A DNA stretch of 64,000 nucleotides, taken from contig NZ_FWFL01000003.1 in NCBI RefSeq assembly GCF_900172295.1, positions 423,428 to 487,427 on the forward strand, given 5' to 3'. The notes beneath the pieces are model-generated. The model was not told the DNA's origin. It ran no database searches and worked only from the letters and a program-made list of their open reading frames with translations. Shown here one piece after another: positions 61,505 to 64,000 of this stretch; positions within the stretch are counted from its first letter, which is position 1, and the number at the start of each line of letters is the position of its first letter. The stretch comes from Roseovarius litorisediminis (GTDB lineage Bacteria; Pseudomonadota; Alphaproteobacteria; Rhodobacterales; Rhodobacteraceae). The position numbers were made by a program, and so were the translations under genes.

Positions 61505-63292
61505 GTGGCCAAGTTGATTCACCTGATTGATATTTCGCAAACTGGGCAGGCCTTGCTGGCCCTTGGTGTTGTTGTGGCGATGTTCGTACTCTTCATGCGC
61601 GAGGTTTATCCCGCCGAGGTGGTCGCGATCAGCGGGGCAGCGGTGCTGCTGGCCCTGGGGCTGCTGCCTTATGAAGAGGCGCTGCATGTGCTGGCCAATC
61701 CGGCACCCTGGACCATCGCGGCGATGTTCATCGTAATGGGCGCGCTGGTGCGCACCGGCGCCCTGGATGCCTTTACCGCGCTGGCAGACCGGGTGGCCAA
61801 GGTGAACCCGAAAATGGCCATTGGCATGCTGTTGGGTTTTGTTGTGGTGGCCTCGGCTTTCATGAACAACACACCGGTGGTGGTGGTGATGATACCGGTC
61901 TTTGTACAGCTTGCGCGCACGTTGGGGATGAATGCCTCGAAATTGCTGATCCCGCTGAGTTACGCGGCGATCCTTGGCGGCACGCTGACGCTGATCGGGA
62001 CATCGACCAACCTACTGGTTGATGGTGTCGCGCGGGCGCAGGGGCTGGAGGCCTTCACGATTTTCGAGATCACTCCGCTGGCGGTGGTTCTGGTGGTCTG
62101 GGGTATGATCTATTTGCGGTTTATCGCCCCAAGGTTGCTGCCGGATCGCGACAGCATGGCCGACATGCTGTCAGACAGATCACGCATGAAATTCTTCACC
62201 GAAGCTGTAATCCCGCCCGACTCGAATCTGATCGGGCGCGAGGTTTCGGGCGTGCAATTGTTCAAACGCGAGGGGGTGCGCCTGATCGACGTGATCCGCG
62301 GAGATCAGTCGCTGCGCCGTGATATGAAGGGTGTGACCCTGCAAGTGGGCGACCGGGTGGTGCTGCGTACCAAGATGACCGAACTGCTCAGCCTGCAGCG
62401 CGACAAAAGCCTGAAACGGGTCGATCAGGTGTCGGCGGTCGAGACGACAACCGTAGAGGTGCTGATCACGCCGGGTTGCAAGATGGTAGGCCGGTCGCTG
62501 GGCGCGCTGAGGCTGCGGCGCCGCTACGGGGTTTATCCGTTGGCGGTGCACCGACGAAACCAGAATATCGGCCGACAACTGGATGATCTGGTGGTGCGGG
62601 TGGGCGATACACTGCTGTTGGAGGGGGCGCCCGAAGACATCCAGCGACTGGCACGCGAGATGGAGATGGTTGATGTTTCGCATCCCTCGGCGCGTGCCTA
62701 TCGCCGCAGCCATGCGCCCATTGCCATTTCGGCCCTTGCCGGGATCGTCGCCCTGGCGGCCTTTGGCGTGGCGCCGATCCTGTTATGTGCGGTGCTGGCG
62801 ATGGCGGTGGTGTTCCTGACCCGCTGTATCGATTCAGACGAGGCATTTTCCTTTGTCGACGGGCGGTTGCTGGCGCTGATCTTCGCGATGCTGGCGGTGG
62901 CCACAGCGCTGGAGACGTCAGGCGCGGTTGATCTGATTGTCGAGACCTTTGCGCCATATATCGCAGGGTTTTCACCGTTCTTCATCATCTGGTCGATTTA
63001 CCTGCTGACGTCGTTTTTGTCCGAGATCATAAACCATGCGGTGGCGGTGGTGCTGACGCCGGTGGCGATTGGCCTGGCCATCAATCTGGGCGTCGATCCG
63101 CGCCCCTTGGTGGTGACGGTGATGTTTGCCGCCAGCGCCACCTTTGCCACGCCGATCAGCTATCAGACCAACATGATGGTTTACGGGCCCGGCGGGTATC
63201 GGTTTACCGATTTCCTGCGGGTGGGCATTCCGCTGAACCTAAGTGTGGGCCTGCTGGCCTCGGCACTTATTCCATTCATCTGGCCGCTCTAG
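61505..63292 (+). CDS. SLC13-type permease with two TrkA-C domains
   Basis: A 595-residue membrane protein starting at GTG 61505. It has two membrane blocks (residues about 10-205 and 405-590) flanking a soluble region with two TrkA-C/RCK-C domains (LIGREVSGVQLFKREGVRLIDVIRG and MVGRSLGALRLRRRYGVYPLAVHR). Motifs such as FMNNTPVVVVMIPV and TLTLIGTSTNLLVDG are those of the SLC13/ArsB-like ion transporters. Roseobacter homologues are annotated SLC13 family permease; the substrate (dicarboxylate, sulfate or other anion) is not decided. Confidence 0.9.
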   Translation: MAKLIHLIDISQTGQALLALGVVVAMFVLFMREVYPAEVVAISGAAVLLALGLLPYEEALHVLANPAPWTIAAMFIVMGALVRTGALDAFTALADRVAKVNPKMAIGMLLGFVVVASAFMNNTPVVVVMIPVFVQLARTLGMNASKLLIPLSYAAILGGTLTLIGTSTNLLVDGVARAQGLEAFTIFEITPLAVVLVVWGMIYLRFIAPRLLPDRDSMADMLSDRSRMKFFTEAVIPPDSNLIGREVSGVQLFKREGVRLIDVIRGDQSLRRDMKGVTLQVGDRVVLRTKMTELLSLQRDKSLKRVDQVSAVETTTVEVLITPGCKMVGRSLGALRLRRRYGVYPLAVHRRNQNIGRQLDDLVVRVGDTLLLEGAPEDIQRLAREMEMVDVSHPSARAYRRSHAPIAISALAGIVALAAFGVAPILLCAVLAMAVVFLTRCIDSDEAFSFVDGRLLALIFAMLAVATALETSGAVDLIVETFAPYIAGFSPFFIIWSIYLLTSFLSEIINHAVAVVLTPVAIGLAINLGVDPRPLVVTVMFAASATFATPISYQTNMMVYGPGGYRFTDFLRVGIPLNLSVGLLASALIPFIWPL

Positions 63293-64000
63293 GTAAGGTC
63301 CGATATGCGGACTTTTCCGACATTGATGTTTGGGCATGTTGCTGATGCAGAATTCGAGTGCACTTGCAGCAGGCGATGCCCTGCTTTGTAGCAGCGGTCG
63401 TCAGAGTGGTCATTGAAAAGTGTGGTTCTCGCCGGAACCCAAACCAAACCTTCGCTGCAGTAGACAAAGACAACCTGGTCGCAGGACACAGCAAACTTCA
63501 CCGAACCGATCCTTTCGGTATACATATTTTATACGCGATGACATTTGTTCAGATCAATTGAACGGCCCTCAATGCGTCAAAGCAAGACCCCGAAATCTTT
63601 CGATGTAGGCATCGTGGAACCATGTATTGACCTGGGCGGCGGGCCTTACCTTTGCAGATTTCGATTCAGCTTGCATGAATAGCTCGTTATTCTGCTGCGG
63701 TTCAGCCCAGGCTTTCTCGCTGTTGCAGCGAGCTGTGTTCCAAGCGCACGCAGCACAATTCTGTCATTTCTGGATTGGGCTCTTCCAGCATTTTCGCCGC
63801 GCAGGTCACGAAGGGCCGGTTCAGGAAAAATCGCCTTTCGCTGCGCCATGCGCGAACTGGTAAGTCGCGGACAAAGCAGACGCTTTTCAGCAGGTGAGAC
63901 AGCCAGTCACTGCGTGTGGAAAACATCAACTGCCGAACGGCAACATCAGCGCTAATGAACGACGCCGTGCGGCCCGTGCTTCATGAAATGCCACTGACCG
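63293..64000. other. Region after the SLC13-type gene with no convincing gene
   Basis: Short overlapping frames on both strands (60-80 codons) lack ribosome sites and recognisable domains. On the minus strand one frame of about 64 codons ending at 63569-63571 (VNTWFHDAYIERFRG near its end) looks somewhat protein-like and adjoins another frame (63702-63929), so a decayed gene is possible. From memory, roseobacter genomes carry similar short ORFan stretches between genes, perhaps repeats. No terminator is visible. Confidence 0.35.

Overview
The window is a chromosomal stretch from an alphaproteobacterium, most likely a marine Rhodobacteraceae (Roseobacter group). The evidence is the nuo operon with small accessory genes between the subunits, CarD, a 7Fe ferredoxin next to an S4 protein and a Suv3-like helicase, a PraR-type XRE regulator, a Hint-domain protein, and copies of short intergenic repeats that I associate with this family. 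Coding is dense, there are no tRNA or rRNA genes, and I see no phage, IS element or CRISPR array. The genus cannot be fixed from the sequence alone.

Layout. Positions 1-14910 hold the distal part of the complex I operon: the 3' end of nuoE, then nuoF, G, H, I, J, K, L, M and N. Eight non-core genes are interspersed: an HHH-domain membrane protein, a DUF5337-like membrane peptide, two lipoproteins, a DUF5333-like exported protein, a methyltransferase-like protein and a carboxymuconolactone decarboxylase-like protein, in addition to the HHH extension fused to NuoE itself. A strong terminator at 14946-14972 closes the operon. Next come birA, coaX and ribonuclease J (15022-18253), a BesD/HalD-like Fe(II)/2OG oxygenase, and on the minus strand a DEAD-box helicase, a glycosyltransferase-like protein, prfC and a Hint-domain protein.

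Positions 26028-35255 hold an SDR/HEAT-protein pair, a sodium:solute symporter-family transporter, a methyltransferase, PepF, a fumarylacetoacetate hydrolase-family enzyme, an alpha/beta hydrolase with an SCP2-like protein, and an exported TPR protein. Positions 35273-39711 run Suv3-like helicase, S4 protein, fdxA and carD. Divergent cobS/cobT follow, then a CPA2 antiporter and a large minus-strand protein that looks like a GspL/PilM domain joined to a GspC-like domain. metY, a second glycosyltransferase-like gene and a BI-1 family protein come after it.

From 49880 onward the window carries DUF1127, LysR, quinone oxidoreductase, XRE regulator, an inositol-monophosphatase-family phosphatase, two purine deaminases converging on each other, mgtE with 5-FTHF cyclo-ligase, a GntR/OsmC divergent pair with a perfect 16-bp palindrome between them, a YmdB-type phosphoesterase, an EamA permease and an SLC13-type permease. 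The last 700 bases show no convincing gene.

The most interesting items are the GspL/GspC-like fusion (43913-46174), the BesD-like enzyme that has Asp where the halogenases have Gly (18416-19258), the accessory genes inside the nuo operon, and the GntR palindrome.
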